From: an uncultured Oscillospiraceae bacterium | Lineage (GTDB): Bacteria; Bacillota; Clostridia; Oscillospirales; Oscillospiraceae | Direction: 5' to 3' | Assembly: GCA_910587255.1 (NCBI GenBank) | Contig: CAJUKT010000005.1 | Location: forward strand, 8,135 to 72,134 | Length of the DNA: 64,000 nucleotides | Shown: one piece after another, positions 1-8,756 of the stretch | Layout: each line of letters begins with the position of its first letter | How positions within the stretch are numbered: position 1 is the first letter of the stretch | Notes under the pieces: generated by a model | Database searches by the model: none | Told to the model about the DNA's origin: nothing | The model's input: only the letters and a program-made list of their open reading frames with translations | Position numbers and translations under genes: made by a program

Positions 1-1260
1 TATGTGAGAGAACACGGGCTGATGGAAGGCGTGGGGGAGGGCCGCTTTGACCCGGAGGGCTCCCTCACCCGGGCCATGCTGATCACGGTGCTGTGGCGGC
101 AGGCGGGGCAGCCGGTGGTGAATTACCTGATGCGCTTCTCCGATGTGGACGGCGGGCAGTGGTACACCGAGGCCATCCGCTGGGCGGCCGGTAACAGGCT
201 GGTGGGCGGCTACGGGAACGGCCTGTTCGGCACCGGCGACCCCATCACTCAGGAGCATTTGAGCCTGATCCTCCAGCGGATCACGGATGAGCCGGTGACG
301 GATGGCATCCCCGGCTTTGACGGCAGCTCCAGGCCCGCCACCCGGGCCCAGGCTGCGGCGGCGGTGATGAACTGCGGGACGCTGGGGGCAGACCCGCGGG
401 CAAATCGAATCCTGGTGGCCTATTTTTCCGCCACAGGCAGCACCCGGGGCGTGGCGGAGCACATCGCGGACATTGTGGGGGCGGACCTGTTTGAAATCGC
501 GCCGGAGAAGCCCTACACCGGCGCCGACCTGGACTACCGCGACGCTTCCAGCCGGGCCAGCCGGGAGCAGGACGACCCCGCCGCCCGCCCCGCCATTCAC
601 GGCGAGGTGGAGGACATGGGGCAATACGGCGTGGTGTTTTTGGGCTATCCCATCTGGCACGGCCAGGCGCCGAAGATCATCAGCACCTTCCTGGAGGGCT
701 GTGACCTGAGCGGGAAAACCGTCATCCCCTTCTGCACCTCGGGGGGCAGCGGCATCGACGGCAGCGAGGGTGCGCTCAATGCCCTGGCCCCCTGGGCCCG
801 GTGGCGCAGCGGGGAGCGGTTTGGCGCGGGTGCGTCCCGGGAGGCGGTGAAGGGCTGGGTGGACGGCCTGGAGCTGGGCGCAACCGGCCCGATGGAGGGG
901 GCGGATGGTATGCTGAACATCGCCGTCAACAAAACTGTGCTCACCGCCGCGCTGGCGGACAATTCCTCCGCCCGGGCGCTGGCAGAGCTGCTGGCGGACG
1001 GCCCGCTGAGCGTGGAGATGCGGGACTATAACCGCATGGAGAAGGTGGGACCCCTGGGGGCTGACCTGCCCGCCAACGACGAGTGGATTGACGCCCAGGC
1101 CGGGGACCTGATCCTCTACCAGGGGAACCAGCTGGTCATCTATTACGGCGCCAACTCCTGGAGCCTCACCCGGCTGGGAAGGATCGAGGGGGTGGGTGCC
1201 GGGGAGCTGCGGGATATCCTGGGCGGCGGGGACGTGGGCGCAACCCTGTCCATGGGCTGA
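1..1260 (+). CDS. SLH - flavodoxin - cyclophilin-like fusion protein (5' partial)
   Basis: The frame is open from base 1, so the N-terminus lies outside the window. Roughly the first 120 visible residues are S-layer homology repeats (GRFDPEGSLTRAM, FSDVDGGQWYTEAIRWA), which normally bind cell-wall polymer. From about residue 135 a flavodoxin fold follows, with an FMN phosphate loop (YFSATGSTRG) and YPIWHGQAP. From about residue 302 to the end is a cyclophilin-like barrel (MLNIAVNKTV, ending DVGATLSMG) of the kind often paired with clostridial flavodoxins. Taken together this suggests a cell-surface redox protein with FMN. It is followed 16 bp later by the CMD-cupin gene on the same strand. 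Domain calls are from motif recognition; the order is clear, the substrate is unknown. Confidence 0.8.
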   Translation, partial: YVREHGLMEGVGEGRFDPEGSLTRAMLITVLWRQAGQPVVNYLMRFSDVDGGQWYTEAIRWAAGNRLVGGYGNGLFGTGDPITQEHLSLILQRITDEPVTDGIPGFDGSSRPATRAQAAAAVMNCGTLGADPRANRILVAYFSATGSTRGVAEHIADIVGADLFEIAPEKPYTGADLDYRDASSRASREQDDPAARPAIHGEVEDMGQYGVVFLGYPIWHGQAPKIISTFLEGCDLSGKTVIPFCTSGGSGIDGSEGALNALAPWARWRSGERFGAGASREAVKGWVDGLELGATGPMEGADGMLNIAVNKTVLTAALADNSSARALAELLADGPLSVEMRDYNRMEKVGPLGADLPANDEWIDAQAGDLILYQGNQLVIYYGANSWSLTRLGRIEGVGAGELRDILGGGDVGATLSMG

Positions 1261-1276
1261 AAGAAAGGGGATTATT

Positions 1277-2011
1277 ATGGCAAAGCAGACAGCGGGCCGG
1301 GACAGCCTGGGGGAGTTTGCCCCCCAGTTCGCCCATCTGAATGACGACGTGCTCTTTGGCGAGGTGTGGGGCCGGGAGGGGACGCTGTCCCTCAAAACGC
1401 GCTCCATCCTTACCATATCCGCCCTGGTGAGCAAGGGGCTCATCGACAGCTCGTTCCAATACCATCTGGCGGCTGCCCGGGAAAACGGCGTGACAAAGGG
1501 CGAAATGGCGGATATTCTGACCCATTTGGCGTTTTATGCGGGGTGGCCCAACGCCTGGGCGGCCTTCCGTATGGCGGTGGAGGCGTACAAGGACGGGGGC
1601 GGGACTGGCGGCGGGCTGTTCGGGCTGGGGGAGCCCAATACGGCCTACGCGCAGTATTTTGTGGGCAAGTCCTATCTGAAGCCCCTGACAGACCCCAAGC
1701 AGGCGATTTTCCTGGCCAACGTCACCTTTGAGCCGGGCTGCCGCAACCACTGGCATATCCACCACGCCGCCCAGGGCGGCGGGCAGCTCCTGCTGTGCAC
1801 CGATGGCCGGGGCTGGTATCAGGAGTGGGGCCGGGAGGCGCGGGCGCTGAACCCCGGCGGCGTGGTGTTTATCCCAGCGGGGGTAAAGCATTGGCACGGG
1901 GCGGCCAGGGACAGCTGGTTTTCCCATGTGGCGCTGGAGGCGCCTGGAGAGGGCTGCTCCACCGAATGGTGCGCGCCGGTGGACGGGGAAGCGTACGATG
2001 CGCTGCCCTGA
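1277..2011 (+). CDS. carboxymuconolactone decarboxylase-like / cupin two-domain protein
   Basis: A 244-residue protein. The N-terminal half resembles the carboxymuconolactone decarboxylase (CMD/AhpD) family (LKTRSILTISALVSKG, then ADILTHLAFYAGWPNAW). The C-terminal half is a cupin with metal-ligand histidines in NHWHIHH and a late PAGVKHWHG. The AhpD-type Cys-x-x-Cys redox pair is absent from the CMD half, so peroxidase activity is unlikely. The start at 1277 is chosen because aaagaaagggg lies just upstream. It is probably co-transcribed with the flavodoxin fusion 16 bp before it, and a perfect hairpin follows. Such CMD-cupin proteins often neighbour oxidoreductases in clostridia; the substrate is not known. 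Confidence 0.8.
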   Translation: MAKQTAGRDSLGEFAPQFAHLNDDVLFGEVWGREGTLSLKTRSILTISALVSKGLIDSSFQYHLAAARENGVTKGEMADILTHLAFYAGWPNAWAAFRMAVEAYKDGGGTGGGLFGLGEPNTAYAQYFVGKSYLKPLTDPKQAIFLANVTFEPGCRNHWHIHHAAQGGGQLLLCTDGRGWYQEWGREARALNPGGVVFIPAGVKHWHGAARDSWFSHVALEAPGEGCSTEWCAPVDGEAYDALP

Positions 2012-2037
2012 CAGGGCTGCCGGGCGGGACAAGCGTG

Positions 2038-2075
2038 AAAAGGAGGGGACAGGCCATGGCCTGTCCCCTCCTTCT
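2038..2075. terminator. bidirectional terminator between convergent genes
   Basis: Two perfectly complementary 16-bp arms (2040-2055 and 2058-2073) are separated by 2 bp, with A-rich and T-rich flanks. It lies between the end of the CMD-cupin gene and the convergent DUF624 gene. Confidence 0.8.
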
Positions 2076-2089
2076 ATGTGCAGAGCGCG

Positions 2090-2731
2090 CTAGGATGAGC
2101 CGTCGTTGGGGGGCTCGTCCTGGGAAATGTGACGCTGGAAGGCCCGCTCGGCAAAGAGGGAGTGGGCCAGCGCCAGAAGGCAGGGCAGGCAGCACACCGG
2201 CAGCAGAAGCTGGAAGCATATATTCACGCACACCGCCAGCAGCGCCGCCATGGCCAGGGTGGAGGGCAGGTGGGCGAACCAGAACTGGAGGGCCGCCTTG
2301 TTCAGCGCCCGGAAGGTGTACTGGAACCGGGAGAGCAGGGGAAACAGCCAGCACAGCATCCCGGCGGGGACCAGCAGGAGCACCAGATAGGCCGCCGCCA
2401 GCGCCAGCATGGGCTTAGAGCCGGACTGCCGGGCCAGGTCGAGGGCGATGTTATGCCCGAAAAAAAGCAGCAGCAGCGCCGTCCCCCAGGTGAGGGCGCA
2501 CAGCGCGCCGCTCTTGAACTCCCGGCGGAAGGTGCGCAGGAACCGGCCGTAGGGGGAGCCCTCCCCGCCCCGGACGCAGCGGGCGGAGGCGTCGTACAGC
2601 GCGGCGCAGGCGGGGCCGATGGTGACCACCGGCAGGGAGCACATGAACCACAGCAGGCTCAGCCCCACCACGTCCGCCATCTTATCAAAGCATTTCCAGA
2701 AGAAGTTTTCCGGGTTGAAGATCTGGTTCAT
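2090..2731 (-). CDS. DUF624 (YesL-like) membrane protein
   Basis: A 213-residue integral membrane protein opening with MNQIFNPENFFWKCFDKMADV, then about five hydrophobic helices (SLLWFMCSLPVVTIGPACAA and others). This opening (FNPENxFWxxxxK) and length fit the DUF624/YesL family, which is often encoded with carbohydrate ABC transporters and lipolytic or glycan-degrading enzymes. Its ATG overlaps the stop codon of the upstream SGNH hydrolase gene (ATGA), so the two are translationally coupled. A second paralogue lies at 12364-13053 in the same kind of overlapping arrangement. The molecular function of the family is not established. Confidence 0.8.
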   Translation of the reverse strand: MNQIFNPENFFWKCFDKMADVVGLSLLWFMCSLPVVTIGPACAALYDASARCVRGGEGSPYGRFLRTFRREFKSGALCALTWGTALLLLFFGHNIALDLARQSGSKPMLALAAAYLVLLLVPAGMLCWLFPLLSRFQYTFRALNKAALQFWFAHLPSTLAMAALLAVCVNICFQLLLPVCCLPCLLALAHSLFAERAFQRHISQDEPPNDGSS

Positions 2732-3378
2732 AGCAGCGTGGGCACCAGCCCGGCCAGCATATCCGCCAGCTGGGCGTGGCCTCGCCGGGTCAGGTGCATC
2801 CCGTCCAGCCGGTTGAACTCGCACTGCGCCGCGTCCATATAATGGGCCCCCACCAGCCGGGCGGTTTTTTCCAGGTACTGGGGCAGCTCCCGGGACTTTT
2901 CCAGGCAGCCCTTACCCATGGGGATGCCGCATTCGCTGCCCTCCATCTCGGGCAGGATGGCGGGGGGGCAGACGATGAGGATGTTGGGGGCGTGATCCCC
3001 CCAGCAGTCCACGCTCTGGGCCTTGCGCACCAGCCGCTCCATACCGATGGCGATGCAGGCGGCGTTGGCCCCCAGCCGCTCCTTTACGTCGTTGGTGCCC
3101 AGCATGATAACCAGCAGGTCCACCGCCTCGTGGCTTTTCAGCAGGGCGTAGATGACGCCCAGCGCGTCCATGGACTCGTGGAGGGGGTCGGGGAATACGG
3201 TGGTGCGGCCGCTCAGCCCCTCCTCCGTCACCAGATAGTCCTCCCCCAGGGCCTTTTGCAGCAGGCAGGTCCAGCGCTCGTCCTCGTTGAAGCGGATGCC
3301 GCCCTCGGCGCAGTCGGCCGGATCGGCGCAGTAGCCGTGGGTGTTGGAGTCGCCGATACAGACGATGTGTTTTTTCAT
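2728..3378 (-). CDS. SGNH/GDSL-family hydrolase (arylesterase-like)
   Basis: A 216-residue cytosolic SGNH hydrolase. Block I is IVCIGDSNTHG near the N-terminus with the nucleophilic Ser; block III is VIMLGTNDVK; the Asp-x-x-His pair is near the end (RLDGMHLTRRGH). There is no signal peptide, so it acts inside the cell. The start at 3378 (MKKHIVCIGDSNT) has a GGAGG upstream; the frame stays open further upstream but is not coding there. It is divergent from the AGE epimerase and probably belongs to the same sugar locus, where a sialate or other carbohydrate O-acetylesterase role is plausible but not proven. Confidence 0.85.
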   Translation of the reverse strand: MKKHIVCIGDSNTHGYCADPADCAEGGIRFNEDERWTCLLQKALGEDYLVTEEGLSGRTTVFPDPLHESMDALGVIYALLKSHEAVDLLVIMLGTNDVKERLGANAACIAIGMERLVRKAQSVDCWGDHAPNILIVCPPAILPEMEGSECGIPMGKGCLEKSRELPQYLEKTARLVGAHYMDAAQCEFNRLDGMHLTRRGHAQLADMLAGLVPTLL

Positions 3379-3418
3379 ATGCCGTTTACCTCCGCGTTCC
3401 GAAATTTGTGGTGAGGCT

Positions 3419-3447
3419 ATGATATCACAGGCCGGGGCGGCTGTCAC
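3419..3447 (-). promoter_or_regulatory. sigma-A type promoter for the SGNH hydrolase operon
   Basis: On the minus strand: GTGACA, 17 bp, TATCAT, about 40 bp upstream of the SGNH start. One mismatch in each box. Confidence 0.55.
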
Positions 3448-3492
3448 GCACTTTTGCCGAAAAATAGAAGGAATTTTCAAAAAATATATTTC

Positions 3493-3521
3493 TTGAAAAA
3501 TTTTGCCCGGAATGGTACAAT
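3493..3521 (+). promoter_or_regulatory. sigma-A promoter for the AGE epimerase gene
   Basis: TTGAAA, exactly 17 bp, TACAAT, inside an AT-rich island between divergent genes and about 90 bp upstream of the epimerase ATG. Confidence 0.75.
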
Positions 3522-3612
3522 GCGGATGTGAGCTGTGGAAATCCCACAAGCCGACGGAAAGAAACCAATCTGTTTTGCGCGCAGCGCACAAAGGAAAGGA
3601 CGGAGATGGGCG

Positions 3613-4815
3613 ATGGACCGGGTAAAAATGGAACAGACCCGCCAATGGGTGCGGGAGGAACTGGACCGCTGCGCCGCCTTCTGGCTGGAGCACGGCATGG
3701 ACAAGGAGCACGGCGGGGTGTACACCTGCCTGGATCGGAAGGGGGAGATCTACTCCACCGACAAGAGCGTGTGGATGCAGGGCAGGTGCGGCTGGATCTT
3801 CGCTTTTTTGTGCCACAGCTACGGCGTGCGGGAGGAGTGGCTGCAGGCATCCAGAAGCTGCCTGGACTTTATGGAGGAACACTGCATCAACCGCGCCGCA
3901 GGCAATCGGATGTACTTCACCGTCACCGGGGACGGCAAGCCCCTGCGCCAGCGGCGCTACTGCTTCTCCGAGGCGTTTTACGCCCTGGCCAACGCGGAGT
4001 ACTACGGCGTCACCGGCGAGCCCGTCCGGCTGGAGCGGGCGAGAAGGGCCTATGACCTGTACTGGGAGCTGAATCACGGCATGGCCGACCCCACCGGCCT
4101 GGGCCCCAAGACCATCCCGGAGACCCGGCAGGGCCGCTCCTTCGGCGGGCCCATGATTATCCTCAACGTCACCGGGGTGATGCTCCGGGTGGACCCCGAG
4201 CGGAAGGACCTCTATGAGCAGCGGGCCCAGCAGTGTGTGGACGAGATTTTCCAGTACCACGTGAAGCCCGAGCTGCGGTGCGTGCTGGAGAATGTGGACG
4301 TGGACGGCACGCCCAGGCTGCACTACACCGAGGGACGCACCGTCAACCCGGGCCACGACATCGAGGGGGTGTGGTTCCTGCTGGAGCACGCCGGGCGCAC
4401 CGGCGACCGGGAGCTGACGGCCAAGGCCGCGCAGATCTTTGACTGGGCCATCGATATGGGCTGGGACCATGAGTACGGCGGGCTGCTCTACTTCACCGAC
4501 TGCCTGGGCAAGCCCCCCGAGGCATATGAGCACGACATGAAGCTGTGGTGGCCCCATAACGAGATCCTCATCGCCTCCTCCATGCTCTACCGGGACACCG
4601 GGGAGGAAAAATACCTGGACTGGTTCTATAAGACCGTGGACTACTGCAAGGCCCACTTCGCTGACCCGGAGTACGGCGAGTGGTACGGCTACCTGCGCCG
4701 GGACGGGCTGCCCACCATGCCGTCCACCAAGGGCTCTACCTTTAAAGGCCCCTTCCATGTGCCCCGCTCCCTGATCCTGGTGGATGGAATTTTGGGCGAA
4801 CTGCTGGAAAAATGA
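3613..4815 (+). CDS. N-acylglucosamine 2-epimerase (AGE) family protein
   Basis: A 400-residue (alpha/alpha)6-barrel isomerase, the normal AGE length. Family signatures are visible: KSVWMQGRCGW, TVNPGHDIEGVW with a His, KLWWPHNE, and near the C-terminus GPFHVPRS with the other expected active-site His. AGE enzymes interconvert N-acetylglucosamine and N-acetylmannosamine; some relatives act on free sugars such as cellobiose or mannose. A lyase-like aldolase and a YhcH-type protein lie downstream, so an N-acetylmannosamine step in sialic acid breakdown is the best guess. The start at 3613 follows aaggaaaggacgga; the frame continues upstream without a ribosome site. The next gene has its own strong promoter. 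Confidence 0.88.
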   Translation: MDRVKMEQTRQWVREELDRCAAFWLEHGMDKEHGGVYTCLDRKGEIYSTDKSVWMQGRCGWIFAFLCHSYGVREEWLQASRSCLDFMEEHCINRAAGNRMYFTVTGDGKPLRQRRYCFSEAFYALANAEYYGVTGEPVRLERARRAYDLYWELNHGMADPTGLGPKTIPETRQGRSFGGPMIILNVTGVMLRVDPERKDLYEQRAQQCVDEIFQYHVKPELRCVLENVDVDGTPRLHYTEGRTVNPGHDIEGVWFLLEHAGRTGDRELTAKAAQIFDWAIDMGWDHEYGGLLYFTDCLGKPPEAYEHDMKLWWPHNEILIASSMLYRDTGEEKYLDWFYKTVDYCKAHFADPEYGEWYGYLRRDGLPTMPSTKGSTFKGPFHVPRSLILVDGILGELLEK

Positions 4816-4864
4816 AAATTTTTTCAGGCATAAGGGAGAATAAAAAATAATTTGCATATCCATA

Positions 4865-4893
4865 TTGACAAGCGCTGGAAATCATTATACAAT
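4865..4893 (+). promoter_or_regulatory. strong sigma-A promoter of the first sugar ABC operon
   Basis: TTGACA, exactly 17 bp, TACAAT: consensus -35 and near-consensus -10, about 60 bp upstream of the binding-protein ATG. Confidence 0.85.
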
Positions 4894-4954
4894 CTACACA
4901 AGAGCCTGCGGGAGAAGCAGGCCGGAATTATCGAAAATGAGGAGGATACTTAGA

Positions 4955-6322
4955 ATGAAGACAATTCGGAAGGCTCTCGCGCTGGTGCTGGCACTATGCA
5001 TAGTGCTCTCCCTTGCTGCCTGCACCACAGGCAGCAAGGACCCTGATCCCACCAAGGCGCCCGACCCCACCAAGGCCCCCGATCCCAGCCAGTCCGAGCC
5101 GGTCAACGAGCCCACCGGCAACGACCTGACCGCCAACCTCACGCTTGCCACCTACCCTGTGGGCAAGATGACCGACGAAACCGTGGTCAAGGGCCTGATC
5201 GCCGACTTCAACGCGGTGTATCCCAACGTGAAGATCGAGCTGGTCTACCTGGACTACACCAACGGCGACCAGACCGTCAACGGCATGATCGAGGCCAACA
5301 ACGCCCCCGACCTGATCTTTGAGGGCCCGGAGCGCCTGGTGGCCAACTGGGGCGCCAAGGGCTACCTGGTGGACCTGAAGGACCTGCTGCCCGCCGGCAC
5401 GTATGACGTGACCGCCGGCTCCTGCACCAACGCTGCGGGCGCCATGTACGAGCTGCCCGTGTGCCAGACCGCCCACTGCATGGGCATCAACAAGGATCTG
5501 TTCACCCAGGCCGGCGCCATGCAGTACATCAATGAGGACACCCACACCTGGAAGTCCACCTCCGACTTCCTGAAGGCCGTGGAGGCCGTGGCCGCCATCC
5601 ATCCCAACGTGGGCGTGGTGTTCTGCGGCGGCCAGGGCGGCGACCAGGGCAACCGCGCTCTCGTCACCAACATGTACGGCGGCCAGTACACCAATTCCGA
5701 CTTCACCCGCTACACCGCCAACTGCGCCGAGAACGTCCAGGCCCTCCAGGCCCTGGTGGACGTGAACGGCATCGAGTTTGACCCGGGCATCGTGGGCGGC
5801 GACGAGATCAACCTGTTCTGTAACGGCACCCTGGCCATGGCCACCTGCTGGAACGTGGGCGCCGCCAAGAGCGACACCCAGGGCAAGACCGCCAGCTTCG
5901 AGATCTTCCCCATGGCCTTCCCCACCGAGTCCGGCGATCCCTCCCTCCAGGGCGGCATCTGGGGCTTCGGCATCTTTGACAACGGCGACGCCGCCAAGGT
6001 GGAGGCCGCCAAGGCTTTCGTGAAGTTCATGACCGAGGACGAGGCCCAGTACAAGAAGATCGTGGAGGCCACCGGCTACTGGGCCACCCGCGACGTGTCC
6101 GGCCTGTATGCGGGCACTGAGGACGAGGCCCTCATGACCGAGTACGGCAAGCTGGTCCCCTTCATGGGCCCCTACTACCAGATCACCCTGGGCTGGCCCG
6201 AGGCCCGCACCGCCTGGTGGAACGCCCTGCAGCGCATCGGCAACGGCGGCGACGTGCAGACCGAGCTGGACGCCTTCGTGGCCGAGGCCAACGCGGCCGC
6301 CGAGGCGGCTGAGGCGGGCTGA
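4955..6322 (+). CDS. ABC sugar-binding lipoprotein (family 1 solute-binding)
   Basis: A 455-residue secreted binding protein. It has a lysine-rich signal peptide and lipobox LSLAAC near residue 23, followed by a short linker with DPTKAP repeated. The body fits family 1 extracellular solute-binding proteins (VKIELVYLDYTNGD, APDLIFEGPE, GGDEINLFCNGTLAMATCWN). The ATG at 4955 has aggagga upstream; the frame is open earlier but lacks a signal sequence. Two permeases follow after a hairpin that may reduce read-through so that more binder than permease is made. By context the ligand may be a sialic acid or related sugar. Confidence 0.9.
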   Translation: MKTIRKALALVLALCIVLSLAACTTGSKDPDPTKAPDPTKAPDPSQSEPVNEPTGNDLTANLTLATYPVGKMTDETVVKGLIADFNAVYPNVKIELVYLDYTNGDQTVNGMIEANNAPDLIFEGPERLVANWGAKGYLVDLKDLLPAGTYDVTAGSCTNAAGAMYELPVCQTAHCMGINKDLFTQAGAMQYINEDTHTWKSTSDFLKAVEAVAAIHPNVGVVFCGGQGGDQGNRALVTNMYGGQYTNSDFTRYTANCAENVQALQALVDVNGIEFDPGIVGGDEINLFCNGTLAMATCWNVGAAKSDTQGKTASFEIFPMAFPTESGDPSLQGGIWGFGIFDNGDAAKVEAAKAFVKFMTEDEAQYKKIVEATGYWATRDVSGLYAGTEDEALMTEYGKLVPFMGPYYQITLGWPEARTAWWNALQRIGNGGDVQTELDAFVAEANAAAEAAEAG

Positions 6323-6363
6323 GCCTTCCGGCAATTGAACGAAACCGGCATATAGGGTAATGC

Positions 6364-6397
6364 GCGCCCTCCCTGCGTTTTGGCGCTGGGAGGGCGC
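6364..6397 (+). terminator. attenuating hairpin between binding protein and permease
   Basis: Two 10-bp arms (6364-6373 and 6388-6397) are fully complementary, followed by a pyrimidine-rich tail. The position, after the binding-protein gene but inside the operon, suggests partial termination or a 3' stabilising stem. Confidence 0.6.
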
Positions 6398-6433
6398 TTC
6401 CCCTTTTCCAGAACTAGAGAGGAGGTCTGTACC

Positions 6434-7345
6434 TTGGCAAAGTCCAAACCCGGCAGCATGAGCCGCGCGCTGGTCCGCCGTGAGACCATCTCGGGCTATC
6501 TGTTCCTGCTGCCCAGCCTGGTGTTTTTCCTGACGTTCGTGGTCTATCCCATGTTCATGTGCGTGGTCACCAGCCTGACCAACGCCACCATGAGCGCCGG
6601 CGGGAGCAGCGACTTCATCGGGCTGAAAAACTATATCGACCTGTTCCAGGATAAAACCTTCCTGAAGGCCCTGGTGAACACCGTCATCATCGTGGTGGTG
6701 TCCGTCCCTACGGTGTGTGTGTTCTCGCTGTGGGTGGGCGCGCGCATCTACAACATGAAGAACTGGGCGTGCTCCGCCTTCCGCGTCATCTTTTACCTGC
6801 CCGTGGTCACCGGCTCCGTGGCCGTCACCGTGGTGTGGAAGTGGATCTACCACTACTACAACGGCGTTTTGAACTATGTGGGCACCAACCTGGGGCTGTG
6901 GGAGAAGAACATCAACTGGCTGGGCGACGACAAATTCGCCCTGGGCTGCATCATCCTGATCCTGTTCACCACCTCGGTGGGCCAGCCCATCGTGCTGTAC
7001 GTCTCCGCCCTGGGCAACGTGGACCAGACCCTGGTGGAGGCCGCCCAGGTGGACGGCGCCACCGACCTGCAGGTGTTCTGGAAGGTGAAGTGGCCCCAGA
7101 TCATGCCCACCACCCTGTACATCCTGGTCATCACCACCATCAACAGCTTCCAGTGCTTCGCGCTGATCCAGCTGCTCACCTCCGGCGGGCCCGAGCATGC
7201 CACGGACACGGTGATGTACTATATCTACTACAGCGCCTTCACCCTGTACAAGTACGGCTACGCCAACGCCATGGGCGTCATTCTGGCGCTGTGCATTGCG
7301 GCGCTGTCGGCGGTTCAGTTCAAGCTGGCCAAATCTGAGAGCTGA
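6434..7345 (+). CDS. sugar ABC transporter permease, MalF/UgpA type
   Basis: A 303-residue inner-membrane permease with about six helices (SGYLFLLPSLVFFLTFVVYP first) and the EAA loop (VEAAQVDGATDLQVFWKVKW) that docks the ATPase. The start is a TTG at 6434, chosen because agaggaggt lies 7 bp upstream; the earlier in-frame ATG at 6380 falls in the intergenic hairpin. It pairs with the MalG-type permease 14 bp downstream and the binding lipoprotein upstream. No ATP-binding gene is present in the locus, so a shared MsmX-like ATPase elsewhere is likely. Confidence 0.9.
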   Translation: MAKSKPGSMSRALVRRETISGYLFLLPSLVFFLTFVVYPMFMCVVTSLTNATMSAGGSSDFIGLKNYIDLFQDKTFLKALVNTVIIVVVSVPTVCVFSLWVGARIYNMKNWACSAFRVIFYLPVVTGSVAVTVVWKWIYHYYNGVLNYVGTNLGLWEKNINWLGDDKFALGCIILILFTTSVGQPIVLYVSALGNVDQTLVEAAQVDGATDLQVFWKVKWPQIMPTTLYILVITTINSFQCFALIQLLTSGGPEHATDTVMYYIYYSAFTLYKYGYANAMGVILALCIAALSAVQFKLAKSES

Positions 7346-7359
7346 GAGGAGGGGAAGAT

Positions 7360-8292
7360 ATGAATACAGGCGTCAAACGCACATCCGTCTATCGGACCAT
7401 CACCTTGATCCTCATCATCGTCATAGCGGCGGTTATCTTCCTTTTCCCGCTGTACTGGATTCTCACCGGCGCGTTCAAAACGCCCGCTTCCGTCAACAAC
7501 TCCATCCCCGAGTGGTGGCCCAAGGAGTGGACCATGCGCAACTTCGACACCCTGTTTGACAAGCGCAGCGCCCCCCTGTGGGAGCTCCACGTTCCCCTGA
7601 GCGAGTGGTTTACCTCCGACCACAGCCAGGTGGTGTTCTTCTCCGGGCCGGTGATGCCCGCGGCCTTCCGCTGGCTCATCAACACGGTGTTCATGTCGGT
7701 GGCCGCCATGGTGCTCACCTGCGGCACCGCAGCCCTGGCAGGATACGCCCTGGCCAAGAAGCGCTTCATCGGCCGGGCGGTGCTGTTCTCCCTCATCGTG
7801 TGCGCCATGGCCCTGCCCAAGCAGGTCATCCTCATCCCCCTGCTGCGGGAGATGGATGGCCTGCACCTGACCAATACCCTCTGGTCGGTGATTTACCCGG
7901 TGGTGGGCTGGCCCTTCGGCGTGTTCCTGATGAAGCAGTTCGCCGAGGGCATCCCCGGCGAGATTTTGGAGGCGGCCCGCATCGACGGCGGCGGCGAGCT
8001 GAAGACCTTCACCACCATTGTGTTCCCCATGATCAAGCCGGGCGTGGGCGCCCTGGCCATCTTCACCTTCATCAACACCTGGAACGACTACTTCATGCAG
8101 CTGCTCATGCTGACGGGCACCAACGTGCTGTCCATGCCCCTGGGCATCTCCAAGATGATGGGTGAGTTCGGGCAGGACTACGGCCTGCTCATGGCGGGCG
8201 CGACGCTGGCCTCCGTCCCCATCATCATCGTGTTCCTGGCGTTCCAGAAGTACTTTACCAAGGGCATCACCATGGGCGCGGTGAAGGGGTGA
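7360..8292 (+). CDS. sugar ABC transporter permease, MalG/UgpE type
   Basis: A 310-residue second permease with an N-terminal helix (AAVIFLFPLYWILTGAFK, a typical MalG-family opening), about six helices, and an EAA loop (EILEAARIDGGGELKTFTTI). The insert between helices 1 and 2 is rather long and contains several Trp residues. It forms the heterodimeric membrane channel with the preceding gene, from which it is separated by 14 bp carrying gagagga. The YhcH-family gene follows 4 bp after its stop, so one transcript is expected. Confidence 0.9.
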   Translation: MNTGVKRTSVYRTITLILIIVIAAVIFLFPLYWILTGAFKTPASVNNSIPEWWPKEWTMRNFDTLFDKRSAPLWELHVPLSEWFTSDHSQVVFFSGPVMPAAFRWLINTVFMSVAAMVLTCGTAALAGYALAKKRFIGRAVLFSLIVCAMALPKQVILIPLLREMDGLHLTNTLWSVIYPVVGWPFGVFLMKQFAEGIPGEILEAARIDGGGELKTFTTIVFPMIKPGVGALAIFTFINTWNDYFMQLLMLTGTNVLSMPLGISKMMGEFGQDYGLLMAGATLASVPIIIVFLAFQKYFTKGITMGAVKG

Positions 8293-8296
8293 GGAT

Positions 8297-8752
8297 ATGA
8301 TTCTCGCTTCCAATTCCACCGCCCTGGACTACCGGGGCATCCACCCAAACCTGGACCTGGCTCTGGAGCGCATCATGCCGGAATTCCTCTCCCGCCTGGG
8401 GGAGGAGCGGGTGGAGCTCAAGGGGGAGGAGGTCTACTGCACCAAGTTCACTTATGAGACCATCCCCGATGAGGAGGCGTTCTTTGAGGCCCACCGGCTC
8501 TACCTGGACATACACCTGATGCTCTCGGGCTCGGAGCGGGTGGAGATTGCCTCCCCCGCGGCGCTGGCCCAGTTTGACCAGCAGGGGGATTTCTACGCCT
8601 ACCGGGGGGAGGGGCGGCACAGCCTGATCCTGTCCCCCGGGGATTTCCTGGTGGTATTCCCCGACGACGCCCACAAGATCAAAATGCGGGTGGGCGGACC
8701 CGAGACCGTGACCAAGGCGGTATTCAAGGTCAAAATCAACGAAGGAGCATGA
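8297..8752 (+). CDS. YhcH/YjgK/YiaL-family protein (DUF386), probable sugar anomerase
   Basis: A 151-residue cupin-like protein with the family core (HRLYLDIHLMLSGSERVEIA, then LILSPGDFLVVFPDDAHK) holding the His/Asp/Glu residues expected at the metal site. Family members include E. coli NanQ (YhcH), reported to act on the anomers of N-acetylneuraminate, and TabA. It overlaps in function with its neighbours: 4 bp after the permease gene and 4 bp before the lyase-like gene. This tight spacing is the best support in the window for a sialic acid role. Confidence 0.87.
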   Translation: MILASNSTALDYRGIHPNLDLALERIMPEFLSRLGEERVELKGEEVYCTKFTYETIPDEEAFFEAHRLYLDIHLMLSGSERVEIASPAALAQFDQQGDFYAYRGEGRHSLILSPGDFLVVFPDDAHKIKMRVGGPETVTKAVFKVKINEGA

Positions 8753-8756
8753 CTCA

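Noticed and set aside
4994..7198. A 734-codon open frame on the minus strand
   Set aside because: It lies opposite the binding-protein and permease genes. Its His/Gly/Val-rich composition is the usual shadow of GC-rich coding DNA, and it has no ribosome site or domain.
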